A stretch of 64,000 nt of DNA, taken from the NCBI GenBank assembly GCA_033782935.1, contig JAWQEG010000491.1, forward strand, positions 868,001-932,000, in the 5' to 3' direction. Positions 8,366-21,000 of this stretch are shown here, in pieces (positions within the stretch are counted from its first letter, which is position 1; each line of letters begins with the position of its first letter). The stretch comes from Petrolisthes cinctipes (taxonomy: Eukaryota > Arthropoda > Malacostraca > Decapoda > Porcellanidae). The notes under the pieces were generated by a model. It saw only the letters and a program-made list of their open reading frames with translations. It had not been told where the DNA came from and made no database searches. The position numbers and the translations under genes were made by a program.

Positions 8366-10764
8366 TCAAGTGGCACGGTCCTTCTGGGCGGGGTGGTTGA
8401 AGGAGGACTTGGGCTTCGAGTAGGACTTGGAGCCCTGTCCCCTTCCTCGAAACGGCTGCTGGCCCCTCTGGGAGGGCCTGTTGTGTGCTCTCGGGGGAGT
8501 GGGATAGGAGGGCCTCGGTAGCCTGGAGGGCTGGGAGGGCCTCCGGGGCTGGTAGGCTGGTCTGGCTGGCTGTGGGGCACGTGGCCTACGGACAAACAGA
8601 ATGATTAGGAACCAAAGTAGACCCGAAAATCCTTTCATTTCACCCCCGTGACAACTCGGGTAAGACGAACACGAGAGGTACTTACTTGGAGGTGGAGGGT
8701 TTTGGTAAATTGATTACCGCTGGGAGGGAGGCGAAGATCGTGTCTGTCGCCGGTTGGTCAAAGAGGGCGGGGGACAAGGGGGCAGCTCGCACCACTCCCC
8801 TCTGTGCCATCTCCGGCGCAGATTTAGCCGCCGCCTGGCGGGCTGCCAGTCTCGCCTCGGCGAACGCCTTCGCCTCCTCCCGCATGAAGTGGGTCGCCAT
8901 CGCCGCCACGCCCTCCATCACGGTGGCCATGGAAGAGAGGGTGTCACTGTAAGGGGTAAACAAGGAAAAAACCGAGCAAACCCGGGGATAAGTACCCGGG
9001 AGTAACAGAGAGACCCTCTACCCAGTATCCCTAAAAAACATGACACACGAGTAAGGTACTCACGCTAGCTGTACACCCGACATCTCGTGGTAGGAGTTGG
9101 TTAGGGCGTTGAGGCAGTCCCTAATCAACGAGGCGGATGCTCCCGTGGAGATGGTGTGGGCCAACTCTAGACGGGTAGCAGACTCCGCCTGTCGCAACTT
9201 GCCATCGGGCTCCTTCAGCTGATAGGGGACCGGGGGCTCCTTCTCCGTCTTCCACAGGCACTCCCTCAAGCCCGGGGGGGCCCGGGAATGAGGGAGGATG
9301 ACGGGGAAAGACGGAGGAGGGGGCTTCCTGGGCGCGTTGTTTCTCTGGTGGTCCAGGGACTTAAGGAGAAGGGCTGGAATGTCCAGGTCCCCTTCGCCCT
9401 TATCCCACGGGAAGTACGCGTCCGGGGAAAGGAGGAGAGCCGTGTTACCGTGGGAGCGGTCAATCCTCCAAGCCCCGGACAAGTGTAGCTGGCTGTACTC
9501 CACCAGAAAACCCATCGCGTCCAGGGTCGCCGCAGAGGACACCCTAGATGAAGTGGGTACGGGCGCTGAGATAGGACGGACCTTGTAGAAGGGAATAGCC
9601 TCGCCCTTCTCATCCGCCCCCCACTTCACCACGACGTCATCCCTCCGGATCCACACGTCTGGTTGAGCCGTGTCCGGAGACCAAGCCACCAGTCTGCCCT
9701 CCTCCGAAGAGTGGGTCCAGGTAGGAGGGAGAAGAGACCAAGAGTAGGGAAGGTATCCGTCTCCCGAAGGAGGGGGTGACGGGGACGGAGGTGCGGAGGT
9801 AACCAACTCCTCAGCTACGTCCCCCGACGGAGACTCGAGCCCCGGGGAAACGGGAGGCACGAAAAGGACTCCCACATCCCCGGGAGGACTCGCGCCCTCG
9901 ACGGGAGCAGCAGCGGGAGGCGGGGGAACAGGAGCGGGTTCCGTAGCGACAGCCGGAGGCTGCGCGACGGAAGCCCCAGGAAAAGCGTGAGGAATAAGGG
10001 CGTGGAAGATCTTAACTATCTTCCTCGACGAGGGGCTGTCCCCCCCCCCGCTTACCCTTGCGGGATTTGCGGGCGGGCGAAGGAGAGCTCCCCGACGACG
10101 AAGAAGAGGAAGAGGACGACGAAGAAGAGGAGGAAGGAGAACGGCGACGAGCACGGGACTTCCTGGAGTGGCGGGACCTCTTAGCTGAACGCTTGCGTCC
10201 TCTAGAGAGGCCTGAGGAGCCAGCTCTAGCAGGAGGCGAAGCTGGGGGTTCCCTGCTGGGCCCTTGTACCGGTGAGGCAGTCGGGAGAACCAGCGCGACA
10301 GACTCGCTCGTTTCCCGGGGGGATAAGCCCCGAGAAGGAGTCGTAGTACCGCCTAGGGAAGGAGGCTCAATCTCTCGGGCCTCAGGAGGTTCTAGCCCCT
10401 GAGACTCCGAGAGACAGGAAGAAGGGTAACGGGTCCTGAATAAACCCAGGTCCGCTCCCAAAATCGGGTCCACCCACGCCAAAGAAGAACCGTCTCGTTT
10501 GTGGGCCATTCTCCTAGCCCTCGTCCACGCCATACGAAGAGAAGCAAGGGCAGGGAGCTTGGAGCGGGCAGAAGGGGAGGTAACCCGACACAACTCAGCC
10601 CAGGGGCGGCACACACCACACGCCAAAGGGTCGTAACCCAAGGGAGTGAAGCAGGGTGCGTGAGGTGAACAGTGCAGGTGTCCGTCAGGCGAGACCCGCA
10701 CGGTACATCCTGAGGCAGCACAAAGGGCACGAGTAGGCTGAGGGAGAAAAGAATACACAAACAT
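8366..10764 (-). CDS. DIRS gag-like protein gene, three exons with an apparent frameshift
   Basis: This is the putative structural, RNA-binding protein of the element. Inferred exons are 10764 (start uncertain) to 9064, 8946-8686 and 8585-8366. The two introns have GT-AG ends and preserve codon phase exactly. Exon 1 begins with a Cys/His cluster (C15, C20, H29, H31, C32, H35, C38, C49, C52), followed by an acidic/proline stretch, a long serine run and Arg/Ser-rich sequence. Its second half is proline-rich and then resembles an ordered domain (about 9700-9064). The last exon is Pro/Arg/Gln-rich and basic, as in nucleic-acid-binding tails. At 10030-10039 a run of ten C (G on the sense strand) separates two frames that differ by one base. 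This is an inactivating indel, programmed slippage or a sequencing error. A CTCCCTCAG acceptor ends near 10738, so the first codons may lie in an upstream exon. Confidence 0.72.
8586..8685 (-). other. inferred spliceosomal intron 2 of DIRS gag
   Basis: The intron is 100 bp, with donor CAA|GTAAGT and acceptor GTCCGTAG|GCC on the minus strand. Removing it joins the two flanking reading frames without a phase change and avoids the stop codon created by GTAAG. Confidence 0.75.
8947..9063 (-). other. inferred spliceosomal intron 1 of DIRS gag
   Basis: The intron is 117 bp, with donor AGC|GTGAGT and acceptor CCCTTACAG|TGA on the minus strand. Without splicing the frame ends at TGA within the donor. 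With splicing it continues directly into the next open segment in the correct phase. Confidence 0.78.
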
Positions 10765-10769
10765 GGGTT

Positions 10770-11542
10770 AACACGTGCAAACACTGGAACACAGAAGACA
10801 CGAAACCCATCCTCCCCGAAGGAAAAAAGCGCGGGACACGCCAGCTGAACCTGGGGACCAGGACACGATCCCCCACACTCGCGCAGCCGCCCAGGGAAAA
10901 ACCCCGTAAAACCAAAACCGTCCGCCACATGGAGCGGGTAAATAAGGGCCCCCCGGACAGAAAGAACCAGAAGGAGGGGTAGGAGGGGACCCGATAGCCT
11001 GAGAAGAAACACTCCAGGCTGAAAATAATAGAAAAACCCCAGAAATAAAATAAAAAACCCCCGCCCGGGAGAGGAAGAGAGAACCAGGGCACAATTCTCA
11101 CTCCCCCTTACCGAGAGGGGACACATAATAATCGGGGAAGGCAAGAGGAAGGGTTGCAAAGACCCCATGTGCTCACCACGTGGGGCGGAGAAGTCCCACG
11201 TGGCGCCCACTAACCTCGCTAAAAAAACCCAGAAACCCCGATAAAATACACACGAAGCATGTACTAGTGGCAGGAGGGACAGTGAAAGGGGGGACAGAAG
11301 GAGAAAAACTCCGAAAACAGGGGCTGAAAAGCCCCCTTCGCTTAAGGAAAAGACTAAGTCCTAACAAAGAAAAAAAAAAAACCCATAAACACCTAAAACC
11401 CTCCTAGAAAACACACATGAAACATCTGCAAAGCAGGCTAGCCACTAGAACACAAAAGAAAAAATTAGCAGGAACAAGCGACACAATACCATAGCGTAGC
11501 AGCGAGGAGCGTAGATGTTGACTGAGACGTGTTCCGCGACAG
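10770..11542 (-). other. DIRS 5' leader, no confident gene
   Basis: This stretch lies between the 5' terminal repeat and the gag-like frame. It holds several overlapping open frames on the minus strand (for example 11210-10392) whose composition is hydrophobic and repetitive and which match nothing I recognise. There are donor-like GGTAAGG (near 11108) and GTGAGC (near 11170) sites, and the acceptor before gag noted above. A noncoding leader exon plus intron is therefore plausible. The promoter presumably lies here or in the terminal repeat, but I cannot point to a specific element. Confidence 0.45.
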
Positions 11543-11760
11543 AGTGGACGAGCGGTATTCAGCGGAGGAGGGGCTTAATACCTCACCTCACCACCACCAG
11601 GTGGCTCCACTATCAGTACAGCGCCAGATTTGAATTTTATTTACTTCTGATGAACGTCACGGAATTGACCCTTCCAACCCAGATTATGCCTATACGGGGC
11701 CTGGGCTTGTGAAGGGGCCTATTCTATAGCAAACAGCTGTGCTGGTTTCACTATACCAAT
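11543..11760 (-). repeat. DIRS 5' inverted terminal repeat
   Basis: This is the reverse complement of 4352-4568 with a few differences. It starts, on the element's sense strand, with ATTGGTATAGTGAAACC and lacks the 40-bp extension found at the other end. Its outermost 35 bp recur in the ICR. In DIRS elements this repeat carries the transcription start. Confidence 0.92.
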
Positions 11761-13299
11761 AATATCGAATTTTCGGAGTTTTGAGCCTGAATTTGAGATA
11801 TAAACGAGTACAGAAGATGCATGCACATATCGACTTTTTGCACCTAAAATATCGATTTTGAGCATGTTTTGGGTCTGTATCTTGAAAACATTCTAGCAAG
11901 AAGTAGGCAAGTACAGATTGCTTCTGGGACCCAAAAATATCGAATTTTCGAGTGTTTTGAACCTGAATTTGGGATATAGACGGATACAGAAGATGCATAC
12001 ACATATTGACTTTGGGCAGCTAAAATATCGATTTTCTGCATGTTTTAGGCCAGTATTTTGAAAATACTCTAACACGGAGTATGCATGTACAGATGGCTTT
12101 TGGGACCCAAAAATATCGAATATTCGGGTGTTTTGAGTCTGAATTTGAGATATAAACGGGTACAGAAGATGCATGCACATATCGACTTTGGGCACCCAAA
12201 ATATCGATTTTGAGCATGTTTTTGGCCTGTATTTTTAAAACACTATAACACGGAGTAGACACGTACAGATCACTTTTGGGACCCAAATAAATCGAATTTC
12301 CGGTTGTTCTGAGCCTGAATTTGAGATATGAACAGGTACAGAAGATGCATGCACATATCGACTTCGGGCACCTAAAATATCGATTTTGAGCATGTTTTGG
12401 GCCTGTATTTTGAAAATACTCAAACACGGTGTAGACATGTACAGATCGCTTCTGGGACACAAAAATATCGATTTTTTGGGTGTTTTGAGCCTGAATTTGG
12501 GATATAAATGGGTACAGAAGATGCATACAGATATTGACTTTGGGCAGCTAAAATATCGATTTTCTGCATGTTTTAGGCTTGTATTTTGAAAATACTCTAA
12601 CACGGAGTATGCATGTACACATTGCTTTTGGGACCCAAAAATATCGAATATTCGGGTGTTTTGAGTCTAAATTTGAGGTATAAACGGGTACAGAAGATGC
12701 ATGCACATATCGACTTTGGGCACCCAAAATATCGATTTTGAGCATGTTTTGGGCCTGAATATTTAAAATACTCTAACACTGAATAGACACGTACAGATCG
12801 CTTCTATGACCCAAATAAATCGAATTTTCGAGTGTTCTGAGCCTGAATTTGAGATATGAAAGGGTACAGTAGATGCATGCACATATCGACTTTGGGCACC
12901 TAAAATATCGATTTTGAGCATGTTTTGGGCCTGTATTTTGAAAATACTTTAACACAGTGTAGACATGTACAGATCGCTTCTGGGACACAAAAATATCGAA
13001 TTTTCGGAGTTTTGAGCCTGAATTTGAGATATAAACGAGTACAGAAGATTCATGCACATATCGACTTTTTGCACCTAAAATATCGATTTTGAGCATGTTT
13101 TGGGTCTGTATCTTGAAAACTTTCTAGCAAGAAGTAGGCATGTACAGATTGCTTCTGGGACCCAAAAATATCGAATTTTCGAGTGTTTTGAACCTGAATT
13201 TGGGATATAGACGGGTACAGAAGATGCATACACATATCGACTTTGGGCACCTAAAATATCGATTTTGAGCATGTTTTGGGCCTGTATTTTGAAAATACT

Positions 13300-16200
13300 T
13301 TAACACAGTGTAGACATGTACAGATCGCTTCTGGGACACAAAAATATCGAATTTTCGAGTGTTTTGAACCTGAATTTGGGATATAGACGGGTACAGAAGA
13401 TGCATACACATATTGACTTTGGGCAGCTAAAATATCGATTTTCTGCATGTTTTAGGCTTGTATTTTGAAAATACTCTAACACGTAGTATGCATGTACACA
13501 TTGCTTTTGGGACCCAAAAATATTGAATATTCGGGTGTTTTGAGTCTGAATTTGAGATATAAACGGGTACAGAAGATGCATGCACATATCGACTTTGGGC
13601 ACCCAAAATATCGATTTTTAACATGTTTTGGGCCTGAATTTTTAAAATACTCTAACACTGAATAGACACGTACAGATCGCTTCTAGGACCCAAATAAATC
13701 GAATTTTCGAGTGTTCTGAGCCTGAATTTGAGATATGAAAGGGTACAGAAGATGCATGCACATATCGACTTTGGGCACCTAAAATATCGATTTTGAGCAT
13801 GTTTTGGGCCTGTATTTTGAAAATACTTTAACAAAGTGTAGACATGTACAGATCGCTTCTGGGACACAAAAATATCGAATTTTCTGGAGTTTTGAGCCTG
13901 AATTTGAGATATAAACGAGTACAAAAGATGCATGCACATATCGACTTTTTGCACCTAAAATATCGATTTTGAGCATGTTTTGGGTCTGTATCTTGAAAAC
14001 TTTCTAGCAAGAAGTAGGCATGTACAGATTGCTTCCGGGACCCAAAAATATCGAATTTTCGAGTGTTTTGAACCTGAATTTGGGATATAGACGGGTACAG
14101 AAGATGCATACACATATTGACTTTGTGCAGCTAAAATATCGATTTACATCATGTTTTAGGCCTGTATTTTGAAAATACTCTAACACGGAGTATGCATGTA
14201 CAGATGGCTTTTGGGACCCAAAAATATCGAATATTCGGGTGTTTTGAGTCTGAATTTGAGATATAAACGGGTACAGAAGATGCATGCACATATCGACTTT
14301 GGGCACCCAAAATATCGATTTTGAGCATGTTTTGGGCCTGTATTTTTAAAACACTCTAACACGAAGTAGACACGTACACATCACTTCTGGGACCCAAATA
14401 AATCAAATTTTCGGTTGTTCTGAGCCTAAACTTGAGATATGAACAGTTACAGAAGATGCATGCACATATCGACTTCGGGCACCTAAAATATCGATTTTGA
14501 GCATGTTTTGGGCCTGTATTTTGAAAATACTCAAACACGGTGTAGACATGTACAGATCGCTTCTGGGACACAAAAATATCAATTTTTTGGGTGTTTTGAG
14601 CCTGAATTTGAGATATAAACGGGTACAGAAGATGCATACACATATCGACTTTGGCACCCAAAATATCGAGTTTTAGTATGTTTTGGGCGTATAATTTGAA
14701 AATATTCTAGCACTGAGTAGGCATGTACAGATCGCTTCTGGGACCCAAAAATATCGAACTTTCGGGTGTTTTGAGCCAGAAATTGGGATATAACCGGGTA
14801 CAGAGGATGCATGCACATATCGACTTTTTGCACCTAAAATATCGATTTTGAGCATGTTTTGGGTCTGTATCTTGAAAAAATTCTAGCAAGGAGTAGGCAT
14901 GTACAGATCGCTTCTGGGACCCAAAATTATCGAATTTTCGGGTGTTTTGAACCTGAATTTGGGATATAGACGGATACAGAAGATGCATGCACATATCGAC
15001 TTTGGGCACCTAAAATATCGATTTTGAGCATGTTTTGGGCCTGTATTTTTAAAATACTCTAACACGGAGTAGGCATGTACAGATCGCTTCGGGGACCCAA
15101 AAATATCGAATTTTAGGGTGTTTTGAGCCTGAATTTGAGATATAAACGGATACAGAAGATGCATACACATTTCGACTTTTTGCACCTAAAATATCGATTT
15201 TGAGCATGTTTTGGGTCTGTATCTTGAAAACATTCTAGCACTGAGTAGGCATGTGCAGATCGCTTACGGGACCCAAAAATATCGAATTTTCGGTGTTTTG
15301 AGCCAGAAATTGGGATATAACCGGGTACAGAGGATGCATGCACATATTGACTTTGGGCAGCTAAAATATCGATTTACAGCATGTTTTAGGCCTATATTTT
15401 AAAAATACTCTAACACGGAGTATGCATGTACAGATGGCTTTTGGGACCCAAAAATATCGAATTTTCGAGTGTTTTGAACCTGAATTTGGGATATAGACGG
15501 GTACAGAAGATGCATACACATATTGACTTTGGGCAGCTAAAATATCGATTTTCTGCATGTTTTAGGCTTGTATATTGAAAATACTCTAACACGTAGTATG
15601 CATGTACACATTGCTTTTGGGACCCAAAAATATCGAATATTCGGGTGTTTTGAGTCTGAATTTGAGATATAAACGGGTACAGAAGATGCATGCACATATC
15701 GACTTTGGGCACCCAAAATATCGATTTTTAACATGTTTTGGGCCTGAATTTTGAAAATACTCTAACACTGAATAGACACGTACAGATCGCTTCTAGGACC
15801 CAAATAAATCGAATTTTCGAGTGTTCTGAGCCTGAATTTGAGATATGAAAGGGTACAGAAGATGCATGCACATATCGACTTTGGGCACCTAAAATATCGA
15901 TTTTGAGCATGTTTTGGGCCTGTATTTTGAAAATACTTTAACACAGTGTAGACATGTACAGATCGCTTCTGGGACACAAAAATATCGAATTTTCTGGAGT
16001 TTTGAGCCTGAATTTGAGATATAAACGAGTACAAAAGATGCATGCACATATCGACTTTTTGCACCTAAAATATCGATTTTGAGCATGTTTTGGGTCTGTC
16101 TCTTGAAAACTTTCTAGCAAGAAGTAGGCATGTACAGATTGCTTCCGGGACCCAAAAATATCGAATTTTCGAGTGTTTTGAACCTGAATTTGGGATATAG

Positions 16201-18000
16201 ACGGGTACAGAAGATGCATACACATATTGACTTTGTGCAGCTAAAATATCGATTTACATCATGTTTTAGGCCTGTATTTTGAAAATACTCTAACACGGAG
16301 TATGCATGTACAGATGGCTTTTGGGACCCAAAAATATCGAATATTCGGGTGTTTTGAGTCTGAATTTGAGATATAAACGGGTACAGAAGATGCATGCACA
16401 TATCGACTTTGGGCACCCAAAATATCGATTTTGAGCATGTTTTGGGCCTGTATTTTTAAAACACTCTAACACGAAGTAGACACGTACACATCACTTCTGA
16501 GACCCAAATAAATCAAATTTTCGGTTGTTCTGAGCCTAAACTTGAGATATGAACAGTTACAGAAGATGCATGCACATATCGACTTCGGGCACCTAAAATA
16601 TCGATTTTGAGCATGTTTTGGGCCTGTATTTTGAAAATACTTTAACACAGTGTAGACATGTACAGATCGCTTCTGGGACACAAAAATATCGAATTTTCTG
16701 GAGTTTTGAGCCTGAATTTGAGATATAAACGAGTACAAAAGATGCATGCACATATCGACTTTTTGCACCTAAAATATCGATTTTGAGCATGTTTTGGGTC
16801 TGTCTCTTGAAAACTTTCTAGCAAGAAGTAGGCATGTACAGATTGCTTCCGGGACCCAAAAATATCGAATTTTCGAGTGTTTTGAACCTGAATTTGGGAT
16901 ATAGACGGGTACAGAAGATGCATACACATATTGACTTTGTGCAGCTAAAATATCGATTTACATCATGTTTTAGGCCTGTATTTTGAAAATACTCTAACAC
17001 GGAGTATGCATGTACAGATGGCTTTTGGGACCCAAAAATATCGAATATTCGGGTGTTTTGAGTCTGAATTTGAGATATAAACGGGTACAGAAGATGCATG
17101 CACATATCGACTTTGGGCACCCAAAATATCGATTTTGAGCATGTTTTGGGCCTGTATTTTTAAAACACTCTAACACGAAGTAGACACGTACACATCACTT
17201 CTGGGACCCAAATAAATCAAATTTTCGGTTGTTCTGAGCCTAAACTTGAGATATGAACAGTTACAGAAGATGCATGCACATATCGACTTCGGGCACCTAA
17301 AATATCGATTTTGAGCATGTTTTGGGCCTGTATTTTGAAAATACTCAAACACGGTGTAGACATGTACAGATCGCTTCTGGGACACAAAAATATCAATTTT
17401 TTGGGTGTTTTGAGCCTGAATTTGAGATATAAACGGGTACAGAAGATGCATACACATATCGACTTTGGCACCCAAAATATCGACTTTTAGTATGTTTTGG
17501 GCGTATAATTTGAAAATATTCTAGCACTGAGTAGGCATGTACAGATCGCTTCTGGGACCCAAAAATATCGAACTTTCGGGTGTTTTGAGCCAGAAATTGG
17601 GATATAACCGGGTACAGAGGATGCATGCACATATCGACTTTTTGCACCTAAAATATCGATTTTGAGCATGTTTTGGGTCTGTATCTTGAAAAAATTCTAG
17701 CAAGGAGTAGGCATGTACAGATCGCTTCTGGGACCCAAAATTATCGAATTTTCGGGTGTTTTGAACCTGAATTTGGGATATAGACGGATACAGAAGATGC
17801 ATGCACATATCGACTTTGGGCACCTAAAATATCGATTTTGAGCATGTTTTGGGCCTGTATTTTTAAAATACTCTAACACGGAGTAGGCATGTACAGATCG
17901 CTTCGGGGACCCAAAAATATCGAATTTTCGGGTGTTCTGAGCCAGAAATTGGGATGTAACCGGGTACAGAGGATGCATGCACATATCGACTTTTTGCACC
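13300..18000. repeat. nested higher-order repeats: 2,110-bp, 704-bp and 2,814-bp steps
   Basis: Bases 13300-14560 recur at 15410-16670 (offset 2,110, twelve monomers). A four-monomer unit of 704 bp then repeats in tandem at about 15889-16592 and 16593-17296, with almost no differences. Bases 14356-15200 recur at 17170-18014 (offset 2,814, sixteen monomers). Shared oddities such as CTGTCTCTTGAAAAC, TTGTGCAGC and the TATCAATTTTTTGG variant trace the copies. The pattern indicates successive unequal exchanges of different size in one small region. Confidence 0.82.
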
Positions 18001-21000
18001 TAAAATATCGATTTTTAGCATGTTTTGGGTCTGTATCTTGAAAATATTCTAGCAAGAAGTAGGCATGTACAGATTGCTTCTGGGACCCAAAAATATCGAA
18101 TTTTCGAGTGATTTGAACCTGAATTTGGGATATAGACGGGTACAGAAGATGCATACACATATTGACTTTGGGAATCTAAAATATCGATTTTCAGCATGTT
18201 TTAGGCCTGTATTTTGAAAATACTCTAACACGGAGTATGCATGTACACATTGCTTTTGGGACCCAAAAATATCGAATATTCGGGTGTTTTGAGTCTGAAT
18301 TTGAGATATAAACGGGTACAGAAGATGCTTGCACATATCGACTTTGGGCACCTAAAATATCGATTTTGAGCATGTTTTAAGCCTGTATTTTAAAAACATT
18401 CTAGCACTGAGTAGGCATGTGCAGATTGCTTAAGGGACCCAAAAATATCGAATTTTCGGAGTTTTGAGCTTGAATTTGAGATATAAACGGGTACAGAAGA
18501 TGCATGCACATATCGACTTTTTGCACTTAAAATATCGATTTTGAACATGTTTTGGGTCTGTATCTTGAAAATAATCTAGCAAGGAGTAGGCATGTACAGA
18601 TCGCTTCTGGGACCCAAAATAATCGAATTTTCGGGTGTTTTGAACCTGAATTTGGGATATAGACGGATACAGAAGATGCATGCACATATTGACTTTGGGC
18701 ACCTTAAATATCGATTTTGAGCAGGTTTTGGGCCTGTATTTTGAAAATACTATAGCACGGTCTAGACATGTACAGATCGCTTCTGGGACACAAAAATATC
18801 GATGTTTTGGGTGTTTTGAGCCTGAATTTGAGATATAAACGGGTACAGAAGATGCATGCACATATCGACTTTGGCACCGAAAATATCGATTTTTTGTATG
18901 ATTTGGGCGTATAATTTGAAAATATTCTAGCACTGAGTAGGCATGTACAGATCGCATCTGGGACCCAAAAATATCGAATTTTCGAGGGTTTTGACCCAGA
19001 ATTTGGGATATAACCGGGTACAGAGGATGCATGCACATATCGACTTTTTGCACCTAAAATATCGATTTTGAGCATGTTTTGGGTCTGTATCTTGAAAACA
19101 TTCTAGAAAGGAGTAGGCATGTACAGATCGCTTCTGGGACCCAAAAATACCTAATTTTCTGGAGTTTTGAACCTGAATTTGGGATATAGACGGGTACAGA
19201 AGATGCATACACATATTGACTTTGGGCAGCTAAAATATCGATTTACAGCATGTTTTGGGCCTGTATTTTGAAAATACATTAACACGGAGTAGGCATGTAC
19301 AGATCGCTTCTGGGACCCAAAAATATCGAATTTTCGGGTGTTTTGAGCATGAATTTGAGATATAACCGGATACAGAAGATTCATTCACATATCGACTTTG
19401 GACACCTAAAATATCGATTTATAGCATGTTTTAAGCCTGTATTTTAAAAACATTCTAGCACTGAGTAGGCATGTGCAGATTCCTTAAGGGACCCAAAAAA
19501 ATTGAATTTTCGGAGTTTTGAGCCTGAATTTGAGATATAAACGGGTACAGAAGATGCATGCACATATCGACTTTTTGCACTTAAAATATCGATTTTTAAC
19601 ATGTTTTGGGCCTGTATTTTGAAAATACTATAGCACGGTGTAGACATGTGCAGATCGCTTCTGGGACACAAAAATATCGATTTTTTGGGTGTTTTGAGCC
19701 TGAATTTGAGATATAAACGGGTACAGAAGATGCATGCACATATCGACTTTGGCACCCAAAATATCGATTTTTAGTATGTTTTGGGCGTATAATTTGAAAA
19801 TAATTCTAGCACTGAGTAGGCATGTACAGATCGCTTCTGGGACCCAAAAATATCGAATTTTCGTGTGTTTTGAGCCAGAATTTGGGATATAACCTGGTAC
19901 AGAGGATGCATGCACATATCGACTTTTTGCACCTAAAATATCGATTTTAAGCATGTTTTGGGTCTGTATCTTGAAAACATTCTACGAAGGAGTAGGCATG
20001 TACAGGTCGCTTCTGGGACCCAAAAACATTGAATTTTCTGGTGTTTTGAACCTGAATTTGGGATATAGACGGATACAGAAGATGCATGCACATATTGACT
20101 TTGGGCAGCTAAAATATCGATTTACAGCATGTTTTGGGCCTGTATTTTGAAAATACATTAACACGGAGTACGCATGTTCAGATCGCTTCTGGGACCCAAA
20201 AACATTGGATTTTCGGGTGTTTTGAGCCTGAATTTGAGATATAAACGGGTACAGAAGATGCATGCACATATCGACTTTGAGCACCCAAAATATCGATTTT
20301 GAGCATGTTTTGGGCCTGAATTTTTAAAATACTCTAACACTGAGTAGACACGTACAGATCGCTTCTGGGACCCAAAAAAATCGAATTTTCGGGTGTTCTG
20401 AGCCTGAATTTGAGATATGAACGGGTACAGAAGATGCATGCACATATCGACTTTGGGCACCTAAAACATCGATTTTGAGCATGTTTTGGGCCTGTATTTT
20501 AAAAATACTATAACACGGTGTAGACATGTACAGATCGCTTCTGGGACACAAAAATATCGATTTTTTGGGTGTTTTGAGCCTGAATTTGAGATATAAACGG
20601 GTACAGAAGATGCATGCACATATCGACTTTTTGCACCTAAAATATCGATTTTGAGCATGTTTTGGGTCTGTATCATGAAAACTTTCTAGCAAGAAGTAGG
20701 CATGTACAGATTGCTTCTGGGACTCAAAAATATCGAGTTTTCGAGTGTTTTGAACCTGAATTTGGGATATAGACGGGTACAGAAGATGCATACACATATT
20801 GACTTTGGGCAGCAAAAATATCGATTTACAGAATATTTTATGCCTGTATTTTAAAAATACTCTAACACGGAGTATGCATGTACAGATGGCTTATGGGACC
20901 CAAAAATATCGAATATTCGGGTGTTTTGAGTCTGAATTTGAGATATAAACGGGTACAGAAGATGCATGCACATATCGACTTTGGGCACCCAAAATATCGA

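Larger units (their letters stand above)
4309..11760 (-). mobile_element. DIRS-like tyrosine-recombinase retrotransposon, structurally complete
   Basis: A GC-rich element of about 7.45 kb interrupts an AT-rich satellite monomer. Read on the minus strand it has a terminal repeat, a gag-like gene, RT/RNase H with a methyltransferase-like tail, an overlapping tyrosine recombinase, an internal complementary region, and an inverted terminal repeat with an extension. There is no integrase, no LTR and no target duplication. These are the defining traits of the DIRS order. The element ends at AAT on both sides, at 4309-4311 and 11761-11763, and the satellite monomer continues in phase across the two junctions. 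The gag gene carries an apparent one-base frameshift. RT and recombinase look intact. I have not assigned it to a named family. Confidence 0.95.

Noticed and set aside
10027..10050. A splice intron GTAAGC...ACAG joining the two gag frames
   Set aside because: It would be about 24 bases, too short for spliceosomal removal. A homopolymer indel is the simpler explanation.
5342..10402. Plus-strand open frames inside the DIRS element (for example 5924-6331 and 10058-10402)
   Set aside because: They are antisense to well-supported minus-strand genes. The Glu/Asp-rich frame at 10058-10402 is simply the complement of the serine run in gag.
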